A DNA stretch of 20,664 bases from Persebacter sp051008975 (lineage in GTDB: Bacteria > Pseudomonadota > Gammaproteobacteria > Tethybacterales > Persebacteraceae), in the NCBI GenBank assembly GCA_051008975.1, contig JBPCXA010000139.1:1-20664 (forward strand), given 5' to 3'. The notes below the pieces were generated by a model. That model searched no databases. It worked only from the letters and a program-made list of their open reading frames with translations, and had not been told where the DNA came from. Positions 15,015-20,664 of the stretch are shown piece by piece. The position numbers were made by a program, and so were the translations under genes. Position 1 is the stretch's first letter; every line of letters starts with the position of its first letter.

Positions 15015-15832
15015 TTCCGCCGCCTCCGCATGTCCGCCAGCGGCGCGAGCATATTGCAAAATAAAATTGCGAACGCGATTCCGTCGGTATGCAGTCCGCG
15101 TTCGCGCAGCAGCATCGTCAACGCCCCGGCGGCGAATCCGTACAGCCATCTGCCGCGCGCGGTCGCCGCCGCCGTCGCCGGATCGGTGATAACAAAAAAC
15201 GCCGCCAGCATCATTCCGCCAAGAAACAACGTCCGCCATTCGCCGCCCGAAAACAGCAGCGCGCCGAAAAGAAACGCCGCCGGCAGACGCCAGTCGGCGA
15301 TTCGCAGCAACAGCAAAACCGCGCCGCCGCCCGCGCAAGCGAGCGGAAACCAATACGAAGGCGGCGGAATTTCCGCGCCCAGCCGCGCCGCCGAAAGCGG
15401 AGTCGGCATTCCGACCGCGTCCGCCTGCCGCGCGTCCAACGCCGCATGCCAGCCGCCGAAATCGCCGGGAAACGAAATAAACGCCAGCGCGTAGCCGGCC
15501 ATCGCCGGATTAAACGGATTATTGCCGAGACCGCCGTAGCAGTGCTTCGCCAATATCATCGCAAAGGCGGCGGCGGCGGCGGCGACATAATACGGCGCGA
15601 GCGGCGGCAGCGACAATCCGAGAATAATCCCCGCGACCGCCGCGCTGCCGTCTCCGAGCGTCCGCGACAGCGGCAATCGGCGGACGCGCAAACACGCCGC
15701 CTCGCACAAAACGCATCCGCAAACCGCCAGCGCGACCTGCGCGAGCGCGCCGCCGCCTCTTTCAAGCGCGGCGGCGAATACCGCCGGCGACATCGCGGCG
15801 GCGACCGTCCACATAATCGCCGGCGTCTTCAT
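15008..15832 (-). CDS. rnfD: Rnf electron-transport complex subunit D (covalent FMN)
   Basis: RnfD is a polytopic inner-membrane subunit related to NqrB. The diagnostic string GGLGNNPFNPAMAGYA is at 100-115. MPTPLS (142-147) places T144 where RnfD carries its covalent FMN, and FFVITDPATA plus the DGIAFAILFCNMLAP block close the protein. At 274 aa it is clearly shorter than the roughly 350 aa of typical RnfD. The usual cytoplasmic N-terminus with the SP-x-H motif before helix 1 is missing, and the loop after the FMN threonine is compressed. The ATG at 15832 gives MKTPAIM directly before helix 1. rnfG follows. rnfA, B, C and E are not in the window. Confidence 0.9.
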   Translation of the reverse strand: MKTPAIMWTVAAAMSPAVFAAALERGGGALAQVALAVCGCVLCEAACLRVRRLPLSRTLGDGSAAVAGIILGLSLPPLAPYYVAAAAAAFAMILAKHCYGGLGNNPFNPAMAGYALAFISFPGDFGGWHAALDARQADAVGMPTPLSAARLGAEIPPPSYWFPLACAGGGAVLLLLRIADWRLPAAFLFGALLFSGGEWRTLFLGGMMLAAFFVITDPATAAATARGRWLYGFAAGALTMLLRERGLHTDGIAFAILFCNMLAPLADMRRRRKS

Positions 15833-15853
15833 CGGATATTTCCGGATATTAAG

Positions 15854-15861
15854 CCCCCCCC
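15854..15861 (-). repeat. G8 homopolymer between the CDF gene and rnfD
   Basis: Eight cytosines on the plus strand (G8 on the coding strand) lie in the 34-nt gap upstream of rnfD, about 22 nt before its start codon. Slippage here could change leader length but not a reading frame. Confidence 0.6.
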
Positions 15862-15866
15862 AAGAA

Positions 15867-16838
15867 TTAAATTTTGTCGCGCGCGCCGATCCGGTGCGCC
15901 TCGTCGTGGCCGCGGATCGGTTCAAAATGCGACGTGACTTCGGTCGGCATTTCCATCCGGCGGGCGATCGCGCGTTCGATCATCATCGCAATATCGTGCG
16001 CGCGGGCGATTGTCGTGTCGTTGTCGAAGAGCAGATGAAAATCTATCACCAGCCGCCCGCCGGCGTCGCGGTGGCGCAAAAAATGATAATGAATTCCGTA
16101 TTTGCCGGTCTCCTCGTCCAGCACCGCGCGCAGTTCGGCGTCCGCCCGCGGATCGGCGCCGTCCATCAGCCCGCCCACAGAACGGCGCACCAGCCCGGCG
16201 CCCGACCACAAAATATGCAGCGCGATCAGCATCGCGCACACCGGATCAAACGGCGCCCAGCCGGTCAGCCGGACAAGCGCCAGCCCGACGATCACCCCCG
16301 CGCTGGTCAGACAATCCGCCAGCACATGCCGCCCGTTCGCCTCCAACACCACGGACTTCCATTCGCGCCCGCGCCGCAATAAAAACAGTCCCAGCGCGCC
16401 GTTAATCGCCGCCGACAGCGCGACCCAGCCGATGCCCGCCTCCACTTCGCGCAGGCGCAAATCGCCCGAATACCAGCGCGCCGCCGCCTCGTAAAAAATA
16501 AACAGCGCCGCCGCGACAATCATCGCCCCCTCGAATCCCACCGAAAAAAAATTGACGCGGTCGTGGCCGTACAAATGATTCCGGTCGGGCGGTTTTTGCG
16601 ACAGGCGGACGCTGTATGCGGCGAAGCAGACGATGAAAAAATGCACCACCGATTCGGCGGCGTCCGACAGCACCGCGACCGAATCGGTGAGCGAATAGGC
16701 GTACAACTTGACGCCCAGCAGCAAAACGCCCGCCGCCAGCGACAAATGAATGCAATACAAAAGACGCCGCGCGCGCAGCGCCTCCGCGCCGGACTGCGTC
16801 CGATGAATGGCGGCGGAAGGAACGGCGGATTTCGGCAT
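15867..16838 (-). CDS. Cation diffusion facilitator (CDF) metal efflux transporter
   Basis: This inner-membrane H+-coupled exporter handles divalent metals such as Zn, Fe, Mn or Co. The 323-aa product has the six-helix CDF core. Helix 2 carries VLSDAAESVVHFF (56-68), helix 3 begins after YGHDRVNFFSVGFEGA (90-105), and helix 5 carries H171-x-x-x-D175. A cytoplasmic C-terminal domain ends with a His-containing segment (EVTSHFEPI). The usual helix-2 site (D/H-x-x-x-D) is replaced by E62-x-x-x-H66, so metal choice cannot be read across from FieF. The ATG at 16838 gives a typical length; an ATG at 16895 would add 19 residues unlike the family. It is upstream of rnfD on the same strand, and transcriptional linkage is likely but not proved. 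Confidence 0.88.
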   Translation of the reverse strand: MPKSAVPSAAIHRTQSGAEALRARRLLYCIHLSLAAGVLLLGVKLYAYSLTDSVAVLSDAAESVVHFFIVCFAAYSVRLSQKPPDRNHLYGHDRVNFFSVGFEGAMIVAAALFIFYEAAARWYSGDLRLREVEAGIGWVALSAAINGALGLFLLRRGREWKSVVLEANGRHVLADCLTSAGVIVGLALVRLTGWAPFDPVCAMLIALHILWSGAGLVRRSVGGLMDGADPRADAELRAVLDEETGKYGIHYHFLRHRDAGGRLVIDFHLLFDNDTTIARAHDIAMMIERAIARRMEMPTEVTSHFEPIRGHDEAHRIGARDKI

Positions 16839-16893
16839 CGGATTTATGTTATGCGCGCGGAAATTCGGACGCGGAATAAAAAACGCAAACGCC

Positions 16894-16924
16894 ATTGTAC
16901 GCGAATTCAATGTTAATCGTACAA
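16894..16924 (-). promoter_or_regulatory. Possible promoter of the CDF gene
   Basis: On the minus strand TACAAT (16899-16894) is a good -10, with TTGTAC (16924-16919) as a weak -35 at a long 19-nt spacing. Transcription would start near 16887, about 50 nt before the chosen ATG. That supports the 16838 start over the one at 16895. Confidence 0.4.
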
Positions 16925-16960
16925 TTTATTCCCCGCCCGAATCCGAACATCTTGCCTTTT

Positions 16961-17052
16961 TCCCATTCCTGCGAAAGCAAGAATCTCCGCGCCAAAAGGC
17001 GCAAACAAAAGATTCGCCTTGCGGCGAATGAGATTCCGGCTTTCGCCGGAAT
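16961..17052. repeat. Second hairpin-repeat cluster
   Basis: Four palindromes lie in order: an imperfect ATTCCTGC-GAAA-GCAAGAAT near 16965-16984, GCGCC-AAAA-GGCGC at 16989-17002, ATTCGCC-TTGC-GGCGAAT at 17012-17029, and ATTCCGGC-TTTC-GCCGGAAT at 17033-17052. The first two match the minus strand of 22-66. The last two match the minus strand of the cca 3' unit without its insertion. The cluster lies downstream of pyrH and upstream of the CDF gene, where it could also stop pyrH transcripts. Confidence 0.8.
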
Positions 17053-17101
17053 GGCGCCGCGGGATAAGCGAAAATTTACTTCTCCCTTTCCGAAATACGG
17101 A

Positions 17102-17821
17102 TTAACAAGTCAGCAGCGTGCCGGTAGTTTCGCCTTTTAATACTTTGACGAGCGCGCCGGGTTCGTCCAGTTTGAAGACATGCACCGGCAGTTTGCGTTC
17201 GCGGCACAACGCCAGCGCGGTGGCGTCCATCACCCTCAAATTTTTGTGCAGCGCGTCGTCCATCGTCAGCGTGTCGTAGCGGCGGGCGGCGGGATCGCGC
17301 GCCGGATCGCTGGAATATACGCCGTCCACATTCGTCGCCTTCAACAGCGCGCAGGCGCCGATTTCGGAGGCGCGCAGCGCGGCGGCGGTGTCGGTGGAAA
17401 AAAACGGATTGCCGGTGCCGCCGCAAAAGATCATCACATGCCCGCGTTCCAAATTTCGTTCCGCCTTTTCGCGGATGTAGGGCGCCGCGACCTGTTCGGC
17501 GTTCAGCGCGGTCTGCAGGCGGACTTCCACCCCCGCCTTTAACAGCGCCTGTTCCAGCGCCATTCCGTTGATGACCGTCGCCAGCATTCCCATATAATCG
17601 GCGGCGACGCGCTCCACATTCATCCGGCTGGAAAGAATTTCGCCGCGCACGATGTTGCCGCCGCCGACCACCACCGCCACCCGCGTTTTCAATTCCAGCG
17701 CGGAAGAAATTTCGCCGGCGAGATAATTTAATGTATCGGGGTCAAAACATTCCTTTCCGTTTCCGGCCAGCGATTCGCCGCTGATTTTTAGCAGCACCCG
17801 CCGATATACGGAAGCGGACAT
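17102..17821 (-). CDS. pyrH: UMP kinase
   Basis: This hexameric cytoplasmic kinase converts UMP to UDP and belongs to the amino-acid-kinase fold. The 239-aa product is collinear with the family: LLKISGESLAG at 10-20, VVGGGNIVRG, MGMLATVINGMALEQAL, FCGGTGNPFFSTDTAAALRA (UMP and phosphate site), and LKATNVDGVYSSDPA (ATP site). The ATG at 17821 is 3 nt after the tsf stop; a TTG just upstream is less likely. pyrH after rpsB-tsf is the usual order in proteobacteria, but the frequent next gene, frr, is missing. Instead the hairpin-repeat cluster follows. Confidence 0.96.
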   Translation of the reverse strand: MSASVYRRVLLKISGESLAGNGKECFDPDTLNYLAGEISSALELKTRVAVVVGGGNIVRGEILSSRMNVERVAADYMGMLATVINGMALEQALLKAGVEVRLQTALNAEQVAAPYIREKAERNLERGHVMIFCGGTGNPFFSTDTAAALRASEIGACALLKATNVDGVYSSDPARDPAARRYDTLTMDDALHKNLRVMDATALALCRERKLPVHVFKLDEPGALVKVLKGETTGTLLTC

Positions 17822-17824
17822 CAA

Positions 17825-18652
17825 TCAGGCGCCGCCGACTTCCAAACGGCGGAACGCATGAATGGTCATTCCCGCCGCGTCCAAAACTTCGCCGACGGTC
17901 TTGTCGCCGTCCTTTACGAACGGCTGCGACCGCAAAACGCGTTCGGCGAAATGTTTCTTTAATTTTCCTTCGGCGATTTTTTCGGCGACCGCCGCCGGTT
18001 TGCCGGTCTCCGCCGCCTGCCGCTGAAAAATATCGCGCTGTTTTTGCATTTCATCCGCCGGAATTTCGTCTTCGTCCGAATATTCCGGACGCAGCGCGGC
18101 GATATGCATACATATTTCGCGCGCCAGAGTTTCGCCGCCGCCGGAATAATCGGCCATCGCGGCGATTTTGTCGCCGGTGTGAACATAATGCGCGATCGCG
18201 CCTTTCGCCCGCAGCGCGCGCGTCCGTCCGAAACTGACGTTTTCGCCGACCCGCATCACAAGTTCGCGCCGCGCCTTTTCGCCTTCGCTATTTTCGGCGT
18301 TTTCGGCGATTTGCACATTTCCGGCGTCCACTTCCGCCGCGTCCGTTGCGGCGCGCATCGCCGCGATTTTTTGGCAGAATTCGGCGAACGCTTCGCCGCG
18401 CGCGACAAAATCGGTTTCGCAATTGACTTCCGCCAGCGCCGCGACGTCGCCGCGCATCGCAAAGGCGATTCGCCCCTCGCCGGCCGTCCGCGCGGAAACT
18501 TTGCCGGCCTTGACGCCGCTTTTGACGCGCAAAAACTCCGCCGCGCCGTCCAAATCGCCGCCGCATTCCACCAGCGCCTTTTTGCATTCCATCATTCCGG
18601 CGCCGGTGGACGCGCGCAAAGTCCGCACCATTTCGGCGGTCACCGCACTCAC
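17825..18652 (-). CDS. tsf: Elongation factor Ts
   Basis: EF-Ts is the guanine-nucleotide exchange factor that recycles EF-Tu-GDP. The 275-aa product (E. coli 283) has the N-terminal UBA-like region with RASTGAGMMECKKAL and the core signature EVNCETDFVARG. The C-terminal blocks LRSQPFVKDGDKTVGEVL and FRRLEVG are also present. I chose the GTG at 18652 because GTGA overlaps the rpsB stop by 4 nt and gives MSAVTAEMVRTLR, which matches the family N-terminus; the internal ATG seven codons later would clip the first helix. It is co-transcribed with rpsB and pyrH. Confidence 0.95.
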   Translation of the reverse strand: MSAVTAEMVRTLRASTGAGMMECKKALVECGGDLDGAAEFLRVKSGVKAGKVSARTAGEGRIAFAMRGDVAALAEVNCETDFVARGEAFAEFCQKIAAMRAATDAAEVDAGNVQIAENAENSEGEKARRELVMRVGENVSFGRTRALRAKGAIAHYVHTGDKIAAMADYSGGGETLAREICMHIAALRPEYSDEDEIPADEMQKQRDIFQRQAAETGKPAAVAEKIAEGKLKKHFAERVLRSQPFVKDGDKTVGEVLDAAGMTIHAFRRLEVGGA

Positions 18653-19395
18653 AGCGACGGCCCCGAATCCGGCGAATCCGACGCGGCGGACGCCTCGGCG
18701 AGTACGCGGGCATCCCGTTCCTCCCGCCCCCGGCGGACGGCGTCCGAAATTTCCCGCGCATAAATTTCTATCGCGTGGCGCGAATCGTCGTTGCCGGGAA
18801 TTACATAATCCACCCCCGCCGGCGAATGATTGGTGTCCACCACCGCCATCACCGGAATGCCGAGTAAATTCGCCTCGCGCACCGCCCCCTTGTGCCATCC
18901 GACATCCACGATAAACAGGGCGTCCGGCAATTCGGCCATGCGGCGGACGCCGCCGATCGATTTGGCGAGTTTACCCCGCGCGGCGAGAAGACGAATTCCC
19001 TCCTTCTTTGTCATCCCCGCCAGCGCGCCGCCGGCGATGTCGGAATCCATTTTCGCCAGACGATCCACGGATTTGCGCGTCGTCTTAAAATTGGTGAGCA
19101 TCCCGCCGAGCCAGCGATGGGTGACGAAAGGCATCCCGACTTTCTCCGCCTGATCGGCGATGACTTCGCCGGCGACCGTCTTGGCGCACACATACAGCAC
19201 CGTGCCGCTTTCGGCGGAGACGCTGTGCGCGAACTCCGCGGCCTTTTTCAGCCCGACGAGCGTGCGGTCCAAATTGATGACATGCGTGGAATAATAGGCG
19301 CCGTAGATGTAGTCCGCCATCTGCGGATTCCAAAACCGCGTGCGGTGGCCGAAGTGCGCCCCGGCCAGCATCAGTTCGCGTATGGAAGTATTCAT
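18649..19395 (-). CDS. rpsB: 30S ribosomal protein S2
   Basis: S2 joins the 30S subunit late and is needed for S1 binding. The 248-aa product contains the family landmarks: LMLAGAHFGHRTRFWNPQM near 8-26, YGAYYSTHVINLDRT, THRWLGGMLTNFKTTRKSV and DALFIVDVGWHKGAVREA. It also has IPVMAVVDTNHSPAGVDYVIPGNDDS. The C-terminus is a short Ser/Asp/Ala tail. The ATG overlaps the rplI stop (ATGA), an unusual neighbour, since rpsB normally begins its own operon with an S2-repressed leader. No space for such a leader exists here, so any S2 autoregulation must act inside the rplI coding region or not at all. Confidence 0.97.
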   Translation of the reverse strand: MNTSIRELMLAGAHFGHRTRFWNPQMADYIYGAYYSTHVINLDRTLVGLKKAAEFAHSVSAESGTVLYVCAKTVAGEVIADQAEKVGMPFVTHRWLGGMLTNFKTTRKSVDRLAKMDSDIAGGALAGMTKKEGIRLLAARGKLAKSIGGVRRMAELPDALFIVDVGWHKGAVREANLLGIPVMAVVDTNHSPAGVDYVIPGNDDSRHAIEIYAREISDAVRRGREERDARVLAEASAASDSPDSGPSL

Positions 19396-19874
19396 AACGC
19401 GCCCTTCGCGGCGGGCGCGTCTTCGGCGAGCGCCGCCACCGTGATTTTCGCCTCTATGCCGGGCGCCAGAGATACGCCGACTTCGTGGTCGCCGACTTCC
19501 TTCAAATTGCCGCCGGGCAGGGTGAGATGTCCGCGGCGAATATCAATATCGGCGAGTTTTTGCGCGTTCAGCGCGGCGGCGATGGCGGCGGGCGTGATGG
19601 AGCCGTACAAGCCGCCGTCCGCCGAGGCGCGCGCCGGCATCTGCAAAAGATAGCCGTCCAGGGCGTCCCGCGCCGCGCGCAAAACATCCTCGCGATTCGT
19701 CTGCCGTTTTTCCAAATCGTCGCGGCGGCGTTCAAAATCGGCGACCGCGCGGGGCGTGGCGCGTTCGGCCTTGCCCTGCGGGAAAAGATAGTTGCGCGCG
19801 TAGCCGCCGCGCACATTGGCGACATCGCCGAGCCCGCCCACATTGGGGACTTTTTCCAGGAGTATTACTTTCAT
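19392..19874 (-). CDS. rplI: 50S ribosomal protein L9
   Basis: L9 is a 50S protein that reaches across from the L1 stalk region and affects frame maintenance. The 160-aa product (usual 148-150) begins with MKVILLEKVPNVGGLGDVAN and GGYARNYLFPQGKA, the rRNA-binding N-domain. A long connecting helix follows (ERRRDDLEKRQTNREDVLRA), then a C-domain with GGLYGSITPAAIAAAL. The C-terminus carries an extra Ala/Glu/Asp/Lys segment. The ATG at 19874 overlaps the rpsR stop as ATGA, and the stop overlaps rpsB in the same way. Confidence 0.96.
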   Translation of the reverse strand: MKVILLEKVPNVGGLGDVANVRGGYARNYLFPQGKAERATPRAVADFERRRDDLEKRQTNREDVLRAARDALDGYLLQMPARASADGGLYGSITPAAIAAALNAQKLADIDIRRGHLTLPGGNLKEVGDHEVGVSLAPGIEAKITVAALAEDAPAAKGAL

Positions 19875-20161
19875 TTGTCGCGTCTCACCGCGTGCGCGCG
19901 CGAATACGGCAATAGCGCGAGAAATCGCGCCCGTTTGATCGCGCGTTTCAGTTGCCGCTGCATTCGCGCGCAAACATTGCTGTACGCGGACGGCGCGATC
20001 CGCGCCTCGTCGGTGATATAGCGCGACAGCAGGTCGGCGTCCTTGTAATCCACCTCGGTGATCCCCGCCGACAGCAGCGGACAGGGCGGCGGACGGCGGA
20101 ACATCGCCCGCTGTTTGGACTGGACGGTGCGTCGCCGCCGGCGATAGGGCGGTTTGCTCAT
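19871..20161 (-). CDS. rpsR: 30S ribosomal protein S18
   Basis: S18 pairs with S6 on the 30S platform. The C-terminal two thirds are typical: ITEVDYKDADLLSRYITDEARIAPS, then RQLKRAIKRARFLALLPY. At 96 aa it is longer than E. coli S18 (75): about 18 basic residues (PPYRRRRRTVQSKQR) precede the part aligned with the family start. A second in-frame ATG at codon 20 would give the usual length, but the ATGA overlap with the rpsF stop favours the longer form. The final residues (SRAHAVRRDK) are also basic. The basic extension is notable beside the acidic tail on its partner S6. Confidence 0.93.
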   Translation of the reverse strand: MSKPPYRRRRRTVQSKQRAMFRRPPPCPLLSAGITEVDYKDADLLSRYITDEARIAPSAYSNVCARMQRQLKRAIKRARFLALLPYSRAHAVRRDK

Positions 20162-20664
20162 TTATCGTTCTCCTTGTCTTGGGAAGAATTGTTTTGTTCG
20201 GGCTCGGATTCGGAAGAACCGGCGGCGGCAACGGCGGAATCTCCGCCCTTCTCCGTCTCCGTTTTAAGGGATTCGGCGGCGGGCGGCGGAACGTCCGTTT
20301 TCGGACTTTCCCCGGCAACGGCGGCAACAGCGGCGGCGATGGAAGAATCCGTCTCGGCGGGCGGCGGCGTTTCCGATTTGGATTCCGCGGACGCGGGACG
20401 GGATTCGGACTCGGCGGGGGGGGCGGCGGCGGACTCTTCGCCCCGTCCGTTTTTGGGCGGTACGGGTTTGCCGTCCGCCTCGGCGGCTTCGGCGGATTCG
20501 CGCGCCTTCGCCTGTTTCATCACGACCGACGGATCGGTAATCGCGCGGTCGCAGCGGACGACCAGCGAGCGGATGATGGAATCGCTGAACCGGAACGTCT
20601 CGCGCAATTTGCCAAGCGTTTCGTCGCCGCATTCAATGTTCATCAGCACATACTGCGCCTTGTG
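20158..20664 (-). CDS. rpsF: 30S ribosomal protein S6, 5'-truncated by the window, with a long acidic tail
   Basis: S6 forms a heterodimer with S18. The N-terminal part lies beyond the window; the visible portion starts at HKAQYVLMNIEC and continues with LRETFRFSDSIIRSLVVRCDRAIT, matching the second half of S6. After about 50 visible residues a low-complexity tail of roughly 120 residues follows, rich in Ala, Glu, Ser and Pro, ending in EQNNSSQDKENDK. E. coli S6 has only a short acidic tail, which is extended after translation by RimK with glutamates. A run of eight cytosines (coding strand) occurs in the tail. The stop overlaps the rpsR ATG. Confidence 0.93.
   Translation of the reverse strand, partial: HKAQYVLMNIECGDETLGKLRETFRFSDSIIRSLVVRCDRAITDPSVVMKQAKARESAEAAEADGKPVPPKNGRGEESAAAPPAESESRPASAESKSETPPPAETDSSIAAAVAAVAGESPKTDVPPPAAESLKTETEKGGDSAVAAAGSSESEPEQNNSSQDKENDK
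20416..20423 (-). repeat. C8 homopolymer in the rpsF tail
   Basis: Eight G on the plus strand (C8 in the coding strand) encode the second half of AAPP within the S6 tail. Insertion or loss of a base would shift the rest of the tail and uncouple the rpsR start. Confidence 0.6.

Noticed and set aside
16839..16910. N-terminal extension of the CDF transporter to the TTG at 16910 or the ATG at 16895
   Set aside because: The added residues do not look like the family, and a candidate -10 (TACAAT, 16899-16894) overlaps this stretch.

Overview
The window looks like a chromosomal segment of a proteobacterium, most likely gammaproteobacterial. It is GC-rich and very densely packed. The taxonomic hint comes from an HD-domain Cca that aligns through its length with the E. 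coli enzyme as I recall it, a MetG with the fused C-terminal tRNA-binding domain, Rnf-type (not Na+-NQR) flavoproteins, a UbiH/F-type monooxygenase and a type A RNase P RNA. I see no phage, transposase, CRISPR or tRNA genes. The species cannot be named from sequence alone.

Layout. (1) 1-392: a cluster of short hairpin repeats, including a 111-bp inverted-repeat element and a spaced direct repeat. (2) 393-4722, minus strand: metG, an NDUFA9-like SDR and cca, overlapping or nearly so. The cca stop codon lies inside a repeat hairpin. (3) 4897-5435, plus strand: two small unknown overlapping genes. (4) 5492-5843: rnpB with its own promoter. (5) 5989-12055: two large single-pass TPR proteins in tandem, followed by a probable terminator. 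(6) 12165-16838, minus strand: CDF metal transporter, then rnfD-rnfG, a PuuB/DadA-like FAD oxidase and a UbiH-like monooxygenase, overlapping from rnfD onward. (7) 16961-17052: a second hairpin-repeat cluster sharing modules with the first. (8) 17102-20664, minus strand: rpsF (5' end beyond the window), rpsR, rplI, rpsB, tsf and pyrH. Every junction down to tsf is a 4-nt stop/start overlap, and pyrH starts 3 nt after tsf.

How the genes fit together. Regions 2, 4 and 8 are translation and RNA housekeeping: tRNA charging, tRNA 3'-end synthesis, tRNA 5' processing, ribosomal proteins, EF-Ts and UMP kinase. Region 6 is flavin and redox biology at the membrane, but contains only the two covalent-flavin subunits of the Rnf pump. 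The TPR pair is the least explained part; its architecture suggests periplasmic scaffold proteins.

Most unusual points: the modular hairpin repeats and their use as the 3' end of cca; an RNase P RNA that appears to lack the GGU tRNA-CCA-binding loop; an S6 protein with an acidic tail of about 120 residues carrying a C8 tract; an rnfG with no standard start codon but a well-placed Shine-Dalgarno in front of AUC/AUA; the fusion of the S6-S18-L9 cluster to the S2-EF-Ts-UMP kinase cluster; and the paired TPR proteins. I do not claim a new defence or metabolic system; none is supported.
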